Below are positions 45,430 through 58,274 of a stretch of 64,000 nucleotides of DNA, in pieces. Under the pieces are notes generated by a model that searched no databases, had not been told where the DNA came from, and saw nothing but the letters and a program-made list of their open reading frames with translations. Position numbers and translations under genes: made by a program. Every line of letters starts with the position of its first letter. The first letter of the stretch is position 1. Source of the DNA: Glandiceps talaboti (Eukaryota; Hemichordata; Enteropneusta; Spengelidae); contig NC_135564.1 of the NCBI RefSeq assembly GCF_964340395.1, positions 5,882,861-5,946,860 on the forward strand, written 5' to 3'.

Positions 45430-46349
45430 GTATGGTGTTATTTTCCTACATCAATGTTTGAATCATGCTTATCAACAATTTTTGTACAACAATGTATACT
45501 TCAGTTTATTATTTTATAGCGTCAATGCTTTGAAGTGACTTTCTAAATAGTAAATGTGCCTTGTGTTGTTGCTTAATCATTTCATTTGCTTACATATCTT
45601 AAACTCTTGCCGAACTATATCTCTCATGTGTAGTCAAACTTGAAACATGAAAACTGAAATTTTCACAACAAAATATATTTTTAATGGGCAATAACGGTAC
45701 TTCAAACAAGTGTCAAAGAGAGTACCACGTATCCAGAAGCCTCAAGTTATTGGCATAGTTTCATATTAGAGAGATCGACTGGCAAACATCAACACTCAAA
45801 ATAGCAGGGCAATTCATTTGTCACAGTGTGACAACATTCGCATGCCAACACTTACACCACTTACACACTTACATAAAGAACACGTGACTCCTCTTCTAGC
45901 TAAATGTGTGCAATCACATTTCTGAGTATCGCCAAGTAGTCACCAAGCAGGTGTTTCCCCAAAAGTGTTTTGTTTTTAATGATGTAAGTTTAAACATTAA
46001 CCAACCTATTCACCAATATCGGGTGACTAGATTTATTTACAAAAAAAACTAGAACCATCTAGTCTGACTACAATCATTTCGCAATGTTAGACGTCTGCAA
46101 ACCGAAATATTAGGTCAACGAATGTCGGGAACTTGAGGAGTCCTTTTGTTGTGACAACGTGTACTTTTCCTTAACGTTGCGTTGCGTTGCCATTGATTGA
46201 TAAAACCGTCGTAGCAAACTGCGACACCGCAAAAAAAAGTGGGACGTGTTAGGTTAGCTAATTGTTGTGACTACTAACAACAAGCATGACCAAATCTGTC
46301 AAAGTCCAAGGAGCCCTTAACCCAGTCGATTTTGTCCTCCCTTAGTTTG

Positions 46350-46760
46350 ACCTGAGTTTTGTTTCAATGTCAGACATATAAATAAACATGTCCCAGGTAT
46401 ATATATATATATATATATATAATAATGATAGTCTAAGAGTTGTTATTTTATGTTGAGATACAAAAGTCTACGTCTCGTCGATTTAGTTCAGTTCAATTCA
46501 GACACAGAACAAAGCTAGATACTTCGACGAACAGGTTGTACAGGTAGGGTGATCATTGTTTTTCTACCTTCGTTATTGATCCAATTTCGTGTTGAGTATT
46601 TATATTACATTAATATTTTGTATCATAAAAAGGCTATGGAGTAACTTTTTAAATAGTCGTGCACCTCAAGTTGTTACTCGATTTTGAGGTATTTTTTATT
46701 TGTTTACATATTATATATTCTCGTGAAAGTTGAAACACGAAAAAACTTGGAGCTGAAACG
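46350..46760. repeat. Second copy of a duplicated promoter/first-exon block
   Basis: Similar along about 400 bp to 45,290-45,665, with matching landmarks in order: a GTTTCA...CAGA-ATATAAATAAA segment, a TATA-like element, the ACTTCGACGAACAG exon end and TTGAAACA-GAAAA. The copies are about 1.1 kb apart and have diverged. The second copy also gained a (TA)n tract at 46,398-46,420. Confidence 0.6.
46490..46543 (+). other. Putative non-coding first exon 1b, second GT-B-like gene
   Basis: ATACTTCGACGAACAG followed by GTTGTACAG|GTAGGG. It is a paralogue of exon 1a and an alternative transcription start for the same downstream gene. Confidence 0.4.
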
Positions 46761-47458
46761 TGATGACGACAATGTGGTGATTCATGTGCATGCTATAGTA
46801 AATTGTCCCATGTCATTTCTTTACAAAAGTGTTCAAATTTGATTTTGCAAGCGTAACTAAAAACAGTGCAATGATTTATCATAAGTCCTTCAACCAAGCA
46901 CTGCAATTCCAAATCAAGCACTGACCAATATTTTTTGTGGCTAACAGTTCGCAAACCAAAGTGCAAGTTTCGTCCCTAAATAGTCAATGGTTTATTTACT
47001 CTGCGCACTATGTACAACGTTTCTGGAGTTTGCGCAAATGACGATGATACATCATCGCATTGGGGCCTCTCACGGCATACTACACCGTCATACGTCTCAA
47101 TGTTAACAAATCTGTAGAGAGAGACTACAGAAGTTTCCCGTGGCTTCTAACTATCAGATTTAGGGTGAGAAATTCACGTTCGCGCAGCAAAAGGCCCATA
47201 CTCATATTTTACAAGCAAGTCTGTGATTACACCATCCATTCTAAATTGCAATCTGTTTCATTTTAAAACTGCAACAATAGCCAATTCATAGTGGTTGATA
47301 TCTAAAGGTTACAGAATTAGTTGTTAGAGTCTGGCTGCAAAGTAATGAATGTACCTTTACTATCACCATGGTGTTCAATGACAACTTTCCTCTATCTCAA
47401 TTCACAGATCAGGTTCATTCCATTGAAAGAAATATCTGCTATCACTGAAGTAGTCATC

Positions 47459-50225
47459 ATGTACGACCTGTGGCAAACATCACCATCGTAAGTTTAACTT
47501 TCAATTTGATATAATATTTTACAAGTGGTTGATACCGGTGTTGCCTAGGTAACAAGTTAAAGTGACACGAAACCAGAATTTGGACGTCGTTATTTTTAGC
47601 TTTACATTTTTGTAATTGTGTTTTTTGCAGACTGCGGGGAGTTTATCCGCTTAACTTTTAGGGACAGAAATTCAACCAATAATTAGACAAACGTTTTTAA
47701 TCTAAACAATCTATTCCTTTCGTCTTTCTTTCCTTCTTTTCTTTTTCTTTAATCATGATTCAATTTAGAAACTCTATATTTTTGGCAATAAATGTATGCT
47801 GTACTTATTTAGTCATGTCTGTAGTATCTGTCAAAAGAACAGAGCTTGTCGTTCGTAAAGAAAGGTCTAAGTCGTTTATTTCATTTTGTTATTTTGTTAA
47901 CACCAGCCGAGGGAGATCGTCCAGCTTCGAATTTATATATTCAGCTATACAATATGTACTCCCATGTGTACATCTACACTCGACTGAATCACAGGATGAC
48001 GTGGGGCTTGACCAGATACAGTTTTGGAAACAGGAGGACTCAAACTTTAAAGACGACGTTTTTAAAGATAGTGCAATAGATGTGCCTTCACTAACCGAAG
48101 ACAACGAAAGTGATTCGTACAGAGATGAGCCCGACCATCCAAAGCTAGAGCAAAGAGTGAAGTCTGAACAAGCATCTAAGCAAGGAGAGCCGATATCAAC
48201 ATCGCCTATAGCTATCACAACAACGACACCGACAATAACTACAATGACCACGACCACAGCAGTAACAACCTGTACATCAACAACGACCACAACATGTGTA
48301 TCATCATCAGCCAGCGAAGGAGTTGTAGTCTCAGAAGTATCAACACCAAAGGTGGTTACAACAGCAAAAATACAGGAGCCATCTGGTAACCAAGTACACC
48401 CAACGCAAGAAACAGTAACGAACCAACCCCAAGAAGACGTTACAGCAGGGTCTGAAGGTGATCACACACACGATAGAATTCAGCAGGAGACAGAGAAGGG
48501 AAAGATACTGGAACAGCCTCAACATGAGTCTGAAGTTGACAACTCGCTAGTCAAGCCACTACGCAGTTCTGGAAAGAGGAATTCAGTGGTGTCTATACTA
48601 CGTTCATTTTCTCAAGAGGAAGGAACAAATGAAGTCAGTTCGATGGGTAGCGCCAAACAGATGGTTGACTGCGACAATACAAGTTCAAGACAACAATGTG
48701 TTTCACCCATAGCTATCAAATCCTCTGAAGTCTCGGGAACACTGAATTCAACAGTTAGTGGTAAGTATAATAACTTTCCATTTCTTTTGAAAGAACTCTT
48801 ACGATGTAACGTTGTTTATGATAGGTTGGTCACTGTGTCTTCTGTACAACACCAGAGATAGACTTGAACCATATCTTTTGAGTTTCTGTGAGTCTGACTT
48901 TTTACAATACCTTTACGTGTATAGCATATTGTTGTCTGAATATACTCTTGTAGCATTTAAGTAAAATCAAACATGTTACCAATTTTAGATGTCAATTATT
49001 TGTTATTTCAGAACCCCAAGCTGCGTTGATTATTGGGCCCGGAGAATGTCTTCTTCATAGTCTTACAGCCGAGTCAGTCGCTAAAAGTGGGACTGAAACA
49101 TACACCCCTGTCAGTGAAAGAAGTGAAGACAGTATCATAAGAGACTCAGTCACATGTGTCAATTATATACACCCAGATGAAAAGAAAGCAAGACTGATGA
49201 AAAACTACGAACAAGTTAACTCACTGAATACTTTGCTCACTTTCCATGAAAGTGCCTTCCCTAACCTTTCAAATATGGCGTATCTCAAATCTTTCGTATC
49301 TTACTCTTCACTAGGGCTGACCAATGCCGCAATCGCGTTGAGAGAGTCCATCTTCCCGAAATCTAAGTTAATACTTGTAAATCCTCGTGTACCTGAAGAT
49401 TATGGTGACACGACAAGTGAAACAGAGGCCTTGAAACAAGCGTCATCGGCTGACGTCATTTATTCGGTAGGTCCCTATGCCTATGACCACTGGGCAAATA
49501 AGTACAGGGGGTTCAGTAAAAAAATTCCCCACTATTGTTACTTGCCTCCGACATACGACATGTTTATGGAAATGAGAATAAACCCACCGGGAAAAAAACA
49601 ACAAGTCTTGACAGTAGCAAACATCACTCACGAAGATGACTTTCACCATTACGCCCTTCCAGCACGTGCCATGGGAAAAGCCGCCGATGCCTTTCACGGA
49701 ATGTCTCAGGATCTCCCTGTCTGGAATATCCTTGGAGTTGATTCTCACTTAGCCCCGAAATTCAAAGAATATCTCGAAAAAGAAGCACATTCTGGCCAAC
49801 TCCAAATAAACATTTATCCTCCAATGTCCATACGTCAATTACAAAGCCAAGTCATGCAGAGTTCCTTGCTTTTAGCTCCAGATAAGATGGATTCTTTCAA
49901 CTTCGTAGCTTACCTCGGTATGCAGGCAGGGTTACCAGTTTTGGTACCGAGCTGTTCAGGTATTGTAAGATTTCTCGAAACATTATTCGGGAAAGGAAGC
50001 CATGATGATTCTGTTAGTGTATCAACAAGCGTAAATGCAAGCCACGGTTCCTTAGGAGAAGATATCACATCATGGGAAAAAGCTATATTACACAAATTGA
50101 ATTCAAAAACAAATAGAGATACCGCCTTTGAAATGGCTTCTAGTCTTAAAACTGCCTTGAAGGACTGTGAAGATATCAAAAAATCTCACGAGCAATTTCT
50201 TAGTGATGTCAGAGGAATAAACTAA
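47459..50225 (+). CDS. Protein with Thr-rich N-terminus and degenerate GT-B (glycosyltransferase 4-like) domain
   Basis: Three coding exons (47459-47487, 47907-48760, 49012-50225) give 698 residues. Exon 2 begins at 47,408, and its first 51 bases are 5' UTR that align with the paralogue. The N-terminal 294 residues are acidic and Ser/Thr-rich, with a mucin-like run of threonines at about 107-140. They do not align with the paralogue's giant N-terminal exon. Residues about 350-690 are GT-B-like: SADVIYSVGPYAYDHWANKY, KKQQVLTVANITHEDDF, then SSLLLAPDKMDSFNF...GMQAGLPVLV. Aligned to GT4 enzymes, the first catalytic Glu of EX7E is Asp and the second is Leu, so normal sugar-nucleotide chemistry is doubtful. 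There is no signal peptide, so a cytoplasmic location is likely. An X-box-like GTTGCCTAGGTAAC lies in the intron at 47,540. Confidence 0.8.
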
Positions 50226-50277
50226 GTTTTTGTAGTTGTTACATAATTACTTCACAAACCAGATTTCAATAAGGTAA

Positions 50278-50279
50278 CT

Positions 50280-50325
<46 letters not shown>

Positions 50326-50330
50326 CACCT

Positions 50331-50409
<79 letters not shown>

Positions 50410-50420
50410 TACCACTACCA

Positions 50421-50496
<76 letters not shown>

Positions 50497-50505
50497 AACT
50501 ACTTG
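50278..50505. repeat. (ACT)n trinucleotide array
   Basis: About 75 units of ACT with CCA interruptions, about 50 bp past the stop of the second GT-B-like gene and probably in its 3' UTR. Confidence 0.95.
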
Positions 50506-52670
50506 TTGTAACTTATTCTGATAAGGTCAGATTTACCTGATTTTTACTATTAGTTTTAGTTATTAATTCTATACCAAATTCAGCCATACTTTCGACCCCG
50601 AGTTGCTTCAAAGTGTTTTTTTTCAAAGTTGTAATCTTTTCAGTATGCAACCTTTGTGAGTTTGAAGATCATTTATGCACTTGCTATACAACAATCTAGC
50701 CATCCAGCATGGACAACAACTACTACTAATATGTAAATGAAGCCGCGTCATCATCTATGATTTCAGAAAAACAAAACTTCTACGTTTTAGGAATCGATTT
50801 TAAGCGTGACAACTTGTCTAATGTATACTTCGTCGCGTTTTATGTAATAACGTGTACTTTTCAAAAATATAATGACGTCATTTGCTCAGTTTCAAAAAAT
50901 TGGAATTTGTGATATTTTATTGTAATTGCAATATTGTACAATTTAAGTGCAAATTTCATCAGCGAAATGTCTTACTCTGTTTTACTTTCCAGACAGAGAA
51001 ATAAATATTTTGATCCATAGTATACGAATAATTCATAGCACTGTGTATTATAGCAGTCTTTTATAACTGTTCAAAATCAACTAACATATTAACTTGCTTT
51101 GTACCCGGACATAGTAAAACATATACAGGATGTATTTTATATGTTACATTTTGTAGACTGGAGCTATCAGATCCTATTTTAAAATAAATCCGAGATTTTA
51201 CATCTTAGAAGTTAGACTGTTGAAGTTTTGTCAACTACGATTGTGTCCACGCATGCGCCAGTAAAGTGTTGGCTGAGTGGTTTGCATATAGGTAGCCCAT
51301 GTTATGCTAGTATCACCCATAGCAATGTAAGGTTATTTACCTGATACATTGGTCAATCATATTACATATTACGTGTCCACAATATATGCTCTAGCATTTT
51401 TTCTAACCTTACCCCACCCACCCGATCCACCCCTTCCCCACCCCCACCCATTCCTCTCCACTCCACTACAAACAAGTTGTTTGAGTCTGATTATGTTAAA
51501 AGTCTTAGCAAGAATCACACTACATTAACGCTGAATGTACTGGATAACATGACGATTCAATGTGTTGAGCAAAGTGTCAACTGACTCACTAATACAATCA
51601 ATCCAATATATACAACTTAAAAATAAAAAGCCCAATCTATTAATATAATATGCTCAGCCTGTTATTGGGGTTAACCCACGAATATAAGAGTCAATTCATA
51701 GTGTTGTACGACTTCAAAAGTCTCAGTTCCGTTACTAGCTGGAAATCCCACGAAGGTGTCGATCACATGATGTATAACCTGAAGTATATCATTTTCCTAA
51801 AATAAGTAATTCGTGGTCGGGATTCCCATACCAAGTGCCTATTCTTAGACATGGTGCGTGTTATGTTGAAGTGTTTATTTATTTTGGATATCATTGAAGG
51901 GTCAATGTATACCAGGTCGACACTTCATCGTTCGCATACACCTTGCTATAAAAAGAATAATTGTTTGGTTCCGGTTACTCGACCCCACCTAGTTTTCACT
52001 GTCGACCCTAAACTTTGTTTTTCATATTCGAGAAAAAAAATAAAATCATGAAAATTGTGTGAAGTCTCGCGAGAAATGGTGGACGCGAAAACTGACATCA
52101 ACTTATTAAAAGGACAATATAAAACAGTACTGTTCTTCCAATCTGTAATGGCTATACATGTGATGGGAAGAAACCAATAACACAGGGACCATTTGGAAAA
52201 CACATAACTACCTGACCTGGACTGACAAAAAAGGAAATAAAAATCTACCTACCCCACATGTTCTAAATTTGAGCGTAATCGGAACCACACATTTTTTATT
52301 ACGCCTTAGCCATCAATGCATATATATAACAACTCAGACTCCCCCTCCCATTGCTATGTCCTCGATCCGTTCCAACAAGAAAAATAACATACCTTTGAGC
52401 TGTTATCACACCACTACTGTACATGTAACATTTGGACCGAAACGTAGACAATATTTAACTACCATTCAACAATAACACATACAACGAAGAATTACAGCTA
52501 TTATTCGACAGTGACAGTTGGTGTCGAGTTCAGTGGGTACATGATATGACATTTAGCTCTTGTCTACTGGTTCCTAGCTATCCTGGGTCTACATATCAAA
52601 CAGAATGAGGAACGATGGCCCTTGATTTTATCTGGTTGTTTAGAATGTATTTAACGTTATCTGATGATGC

Positions 52671-52830
52671 TAGTCTATCAGCTAGCCCTCGGATGTTCTT
52701 CCGATAAAATACGACACACAGCCGAACAACGCTATCGAGGATGGAACATCGGGCAGGCCCTCACATGCGAACTTCGTTCGCTTATAGTTATAGCATCGAA
52801 AGAAAGCCCGAACGTCTAGCAGCAAGACTA
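52671..52830. mobile_element. Dispersed inverted-repeat (MITE-like) element, copy 2
   Basis: Starts TAGTCTATCAGCTAGC and ends CGTCTAGCAGCAAGACTA; the ends are imperfect inverted repeats. It shares interior segments and order with 25,433-25,579, 27 kb away. Confidence 0.75.
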
Positions 52831-54106
52831 ATATGATGCCACCTGTTGAATGGACGTTTCATACAGGTAGATTATGCTGTAGGAGTTCTGAAACGTTGGA
52901 ATGACAATATACAAATGATTAAATTGTTGTGAATGTACCAAAGAACAGGTTAGTGGTACAATAAATACCGCCACAGTAACGGTTAAATAAACATTTATCC
53001 GTGGATGCACGTAAACCATTGCATCACAGGTCCAAATACAAAATGGAAAATTACCTGAAATATATGATTCCATGCTTGAGTCTTGGCTTACTGTTCAGAA
53101 CACGTGACCTCATATCATTGACATGTGACCCTAATATGGTTTACACGATAACATTATGACTACATATTTAGTGGCATACTTCCAGTATTGTGTCTCGGTT
53201 AGGGTGATTTCTGTTGGCTTGGTGACAACAACACTCGAGGTACAGAGATACTTGAAGACAATTACATTTAAAATTATACATAGCTTCAGTATGTGTTTTG
53301 ATCTCAAGTGGATTACACCAAATGTGCTTTACTTGTTGAACACGGCCCAGGCATGATAAAAAAATGGCCTGTTTACGGCGTATATTCCGATTGAACGGCA
53401 CTCTCCATATGCAGCGCCTCCTTGTGGTCATTTCTTGATATCTTCCCTCCAGTAAAAACTGACATCACCTCCCGATTTGTAGAGTTGTATTTTTACAGTA
53501 TAAATATAGACTGGGGGGTTTCACGGAGACGTTAGGTTTATAAATAAACCGGGTAAATAAACGACTCTGCAGTTCACTCTAGTATTGGGTTGATATGTCG
53601 ATTTATATATAAGGTGATTCATCACTAAATTACAAACAACTTTAGACTTTTAGGGTATTTTTTAAATCTTTATATATGGGTTTTACATAATTTTTGGGGC
53701 TTGATTGGTTTTTCATTACACAGATATACATATATATTATAAACTCATAGAGTCGAAAAGGGTTTTTTGTGTTTTACAATCTCAGAATAGAAATTTTAGA
53801 TTTCAGGGATTTCACTGGGTTTTGGCAATCTGTACTCGATCAGGGGCCGTCATTTTTCACCTGGCGAGGCGAGTATTGTATTGTGGATTTTAACACGGAA
53901 TTTCTCAAACCCACAGCCCCTATCACACTCCCAGTAAAGACCACACTTTCAAAAATATACGTACTAGCCCGTTTACTGCGTTTAATAGCCGCTGTACCTC
54001 CTAGCTCTCGTAGACAAAGTGTGATGGGATCGGAGATACGACAGCTATCGATGTATTAACACAAAGTAAAGCGCAAAGGAAAGGCTAAATAACAACATTT
54101 GAAAGT

Positions 54107-54361
54107 GAATAGGGAACTTGCAATCCAGACTGAGCATGCTCAGACGCAAACTACTATGGGATTATCTGAGGTTATCGTATTACCTAATCTGGAGCTACTG
54201 ATAAAATAAACCTCCCACAATAGTCAGGGTGACTATGAATTGATCAGTTGTGGTTACAAACAATATAACAATATTGTTCATAATACGAATTGATTAGCAT
54301 TTATTATCACATTTCCCACGATGCAACATTCAACATGGCGGGTTTGCAAGTTCCCTATTGA
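54107..54361. mobile_element. Short element with 16-bp terminal inverted repeats
   Basis: AATAGGGAACTTGCAA (54,108-54,123) and its exact reverse complement (54,344-54,359) bound about 250 bp of non-coding DNA. It fits a MITE. Confidence 0.6.
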
Positions 54362-55131
54362 ATCGTATTTAAAACATAAACCACCATTGTACTATTTGGT
54401 ACTATTTTTCTATGTTAATGATCTGAAATCTATGAAATACGCATATCATTCTCGACCAAGGCATCTCAGTACGCGACATGGGGAGTCATTCCATGCAGTG
54501 GACAGAATCAAATAATCAATATTATGATGGACAGGAATCTACATAAATAAATATTTTCTAATATTTTTGTCTACACTCATAGATTCTATATATAGTCACC
54601 AACTATTTACACTCGTACATTCATAGGTGATATCACCATCCTTCCGCAATTTCATTCACAGTTTTTTCTTCTTCTTTATTTTGAGGGTGTCGCGTTGAGT
54701 GGAGTACATGTGGCTAGGTCTAAACATACTGACGGTTCAAACATTGGTTGAAAAACTGCTGAACACTCGCTAAAGTTCGGTGAATCTCGGAGGGGTTACT
54801 TGTTTGATTCATAATTTGCCAGGGCAGGGTCACTTTTCTGGGCCCGTCGGTAGCTTGTAGCCCAAGTGCAACCTGCACCTGTGTACCCGCATGCACCCGG
54901 ATACGTACCCGTCTGCACCCGTCTAGGTCTGTGACATGTGGTGTCGATCCGTTCAAGAGCCCTTTCTCTGGAGCCCTCAGCGGTGAGAATGAGACAGCGA
55001 ACCACGAGCAATGACCCAGTGAACCATGCATGCTCGCGCTCGAGGTGTCCTGGTTTAAAGAGCTGACAATCACTCAAGCTGTGTTTTTCAAGGTCCCGAG
55101 GCGTGGTCTAGGTGACTGCAACCTTGGTGAC

Positions 55132-55140
55132 TATATATAG
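55132..55140 (+). promoter_or_regulatory. TATA-like box of TPK1
   Basis: TATATATAG lies 46 bp before the TPK1 start codon. Transcription would begin at about 55,160. Confidence 0.45.
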
Positions 55141-55177
55141 TTGCGCCCCAGACTACAGTACAGGTTGGGTGGAGAGG

Positions 55178-56499
55178 ATGGCAGAAATGGCGTGGAAGGC
55201 ATCAACATCAAGAAGAACGAGACCGCTCGGTATTTTTGAACCGACGACAGGTATGCACTATCTCCCGGTGTATTTTGGAGCATACAACTTTCCAAAATGC
55301 ACATGTAATATTTACTTTTAACGTAGTGGTTGAGTATATAATGTCTGTGAAATCCCGATTTTGTAGCGGCATTAACCCTGTCCTACTTGCAATAGGGCAA
55401 ATTGCCAATGACCACAGGCACTTGAATCAATGTGTTGATGGATGTGTGGGTGTGTGTATTGTATATATTATCCAGATTGATACACTGCCAGTCTGCCACT
55501 GCCTTTGAGTGTGACCCTCGACTAGGAGGCTGACTGCATACAGGTGTCAACAACCTCACCATGTACTGATTACTCAGTCCATGGAGGCATTGGGGGAGAC
55601 TTACCTCCATACTGTACCATAGATGTAGAACAGGGGCATCTACATGTTAAACTGTGATCCATCAATCTATTATTTGTAGGCCGATGTTATTAAAGTAATA
55701 ATACCACCCCGGGTGGCAATAACAAACCCTACCTGGGGTGGTAATAGCCACTCTGCTATTTGTAATGCAAGTAGTCTGAGGCAAGGGAAAGTTGATCAGT
55801 TTGTAGCAGTATATCAGGAGACATTTTACAATCTCCATGATATCAGGTTCACAAAGAGGACAAAATGTTAGTCCCAAGTCCTACCTGAGGTAGGGTAGAT
55901 TTGTGTCTACATGTAGGAAGGTTACACTTTACAGCGTGGATGTCGCGCGTTCCGTCCTGACTATACATAGGACGAAGTCAGGAGGGTTTCAGGAAACCTC
56001 TCCAAGGTGTCCTAAATCAGGACAGTTTCAGGACGGTTTCAGGACGTGTTTGCGTCTACACGGGCTTCAAACTATCCTGAATCCTACCTCAGGTAAGATA
56101 TTTAGTGCCGTGTAGACGGGGCTAGTGTCAGCACCTTAATATTTTTATGCACATAGTGGTTAGAGGTCACCCTATTTAATTGCAAACTACTACAATGTCA
56201 GTATATGGGTTAACAAACACACAATCTACAACACAGGACAACACAACACTTTATACTATATGACGGTTGCTATATTCTGAAAATTACAGCTATGATCCTG
56301 TACTACTTTACAAGCATTGTAATAATTGTCATTGCCTGAATCAAAGTGAATGTCAAAAAACAAAGTATTACAATTTACATGGTTATCTTCTTGAGAAGAG
56401 ATATGATCTTGTCAGCCTTCCTGATGGATTGTGACCTTCACAGTTCACACACTTATACATACGTACGTACGTACGTACATACCTACCTACATACATACA

Positions 56500-56533
<34 letters not shown>

Positions 56534-56657
56534 CATACATACACAAACACACATACACACACACGCTCGCATGCACGCACATACACACGCACGTACGTAC
56601 GTACGTATGTACATACATACATAGATAGATAGATACATACATACATACATACATACA

Positions 56658-56693
<36 letters not shown>

Positions 56694-58242
56694 CACCATT
56701 GACATAGTAACACCAAGACAAGTCTGTGGGCTAACAAAATATGACTTTTGTGTACACATCACTTGTCTCCTATCCCTAATGTTAATCTGTTTATCAATTT
56801 CAGATCTGAAACTGGCATTGATTATTTTAAATCGTCCAGTTGGGGATTTAAAAACAAAGTTAGATATTCTATGGAAGAAAGCTGTCTTCCATGCATGTGC
56901 TGATGGTGGTGTCAATCAGTTATATAATAACTGTGAAGGAAAACCTGAAAAGTAGGTGACATTTTTTTCAGTTTGTACATCAACCAAGTAATATTTGGTC
57001 TGTTTACTGATTTGAGGATCCCTCCTCACCACTATTACTATCATTGTAATGTGCAATTTCACCACCACCACCACCACCCCCCCCCCCCCACCCCATTATT
57101 ATTATCGTTGTAATGTGCAACTTTTATCCCATCCCCTCCACTGTTGCTAACACTTATAATTACAAATAATGAAATTTCCCAGCTTCCCCTCCACCCCTCC
57201 CACCACCATTCCTACCATTATAATATTCAAATTTCACCCCATTTCGTCCCCTCCCCTAAATATTACTACCGGTACCATTGTAATATGCAAATTTCACCCC
57301 ATCTCATCCCCTCCCCTAAATATTACTACCATTGCAATGTGAAAATATCAAACTCTACCCTTTCTTTCCTACTCACACAGTAATGTAAAGGTACTGTCCT
57401 TTAAATAAACTCAGAATCTGAGTATGTTATGTTATTGTATAGTTTTATTCCAGAACTATTGTCTGGGGATGAAGATTCCTGGACTAGACCACTCACAGAA
57501 TACTACTCAAGTAAGGTATGTTGTGATATTTATGGCATAAATGTATATCCCTAATATAAATTTTAATAAATATAACAACTGAAGTCATAAAGTGGCACAA
57601 GCTGAGTTTTTGGGGTTTTTAAATTTAAAAAATAAAACAATTTTTATTCTTTACAAAAAGGAGACAAACACAAGCTGAGTTTATAAGCTTTGTAGTCAAA
57701 TGAAAATACTCACATAAAACCTTAATGAAAGTATTTCTAGTATAGATTGGTGAAGGGTGATACAACACATGCACAATATATTACTACTACATTTGTATAT
57801 GTACATAAATAATCCTAGCAATGTAGCTACAATGTTCTCCCCTCTGTAGAGAAAGCATACTACTTACTAGCACTATCCTTGCCATCCAGGCCGCCAGTGC
57901 TTGGCATATTTCTGGCAATATAATAGGTTTTGAGAAACGGCTGATCCCAATAGTGTGTGTGTAATCTATGTAAGACTTGGGGTTGTCGGTGGCCTAGTGG
58001 TTAAAGCACTTGCCTCTTACCACTGCGGTCGGGGTTCGAACCCCATTCAGGGTTCGATTAAATTTACCACGCTGTAAGTAAGAAGAGTGTAGTTCAGTTT
58101 GACTCTACCGAACAACGCAGGTTTTCCCCGGGTACTCCGGTTTCCTCCTGCATTAACACTGAACCCATGAGGGATGGCCCTCACTGGACTTCTTGGGAGA
58201 CAAGTGTTTATATGCTTAAAGAACTATCCAGTATAAATAAAG

Positions 58243-58274
<32 letters not shown>

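Larger units (their letters stand above)
50506..55131. other. Intergenic region before TPK1
   Basis: No gene recognised in 4.6 kb. It has an AATAAA at 51,000 that may serve the upstream gene, the inverted-repeat element copy 2 at 52,671-52,830 and another inverted-repeat element at 54,107-54,361. A GC-rich stretch with CACCCG repeats lies at about 54,860-54,930, just upstream of the TPK1 promoter. Confidence 0.6.

Noticed and set aside
54720-55077. Overlapping minus-strand frames just upstream of TPK1
   Set aside because: They fall in a GC-rich stretch with short CACCCG repeats and match no family. They more likely reflect promoter-proximal composition.
57979-58050. A tRNA gene with good A and B boxes
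   Set aside because: It is the tRNA-like head of a SINE with a body and (ATT)n tail, and a second copy of the same structure lies at 58,569. A free functional tRNA is not supported.
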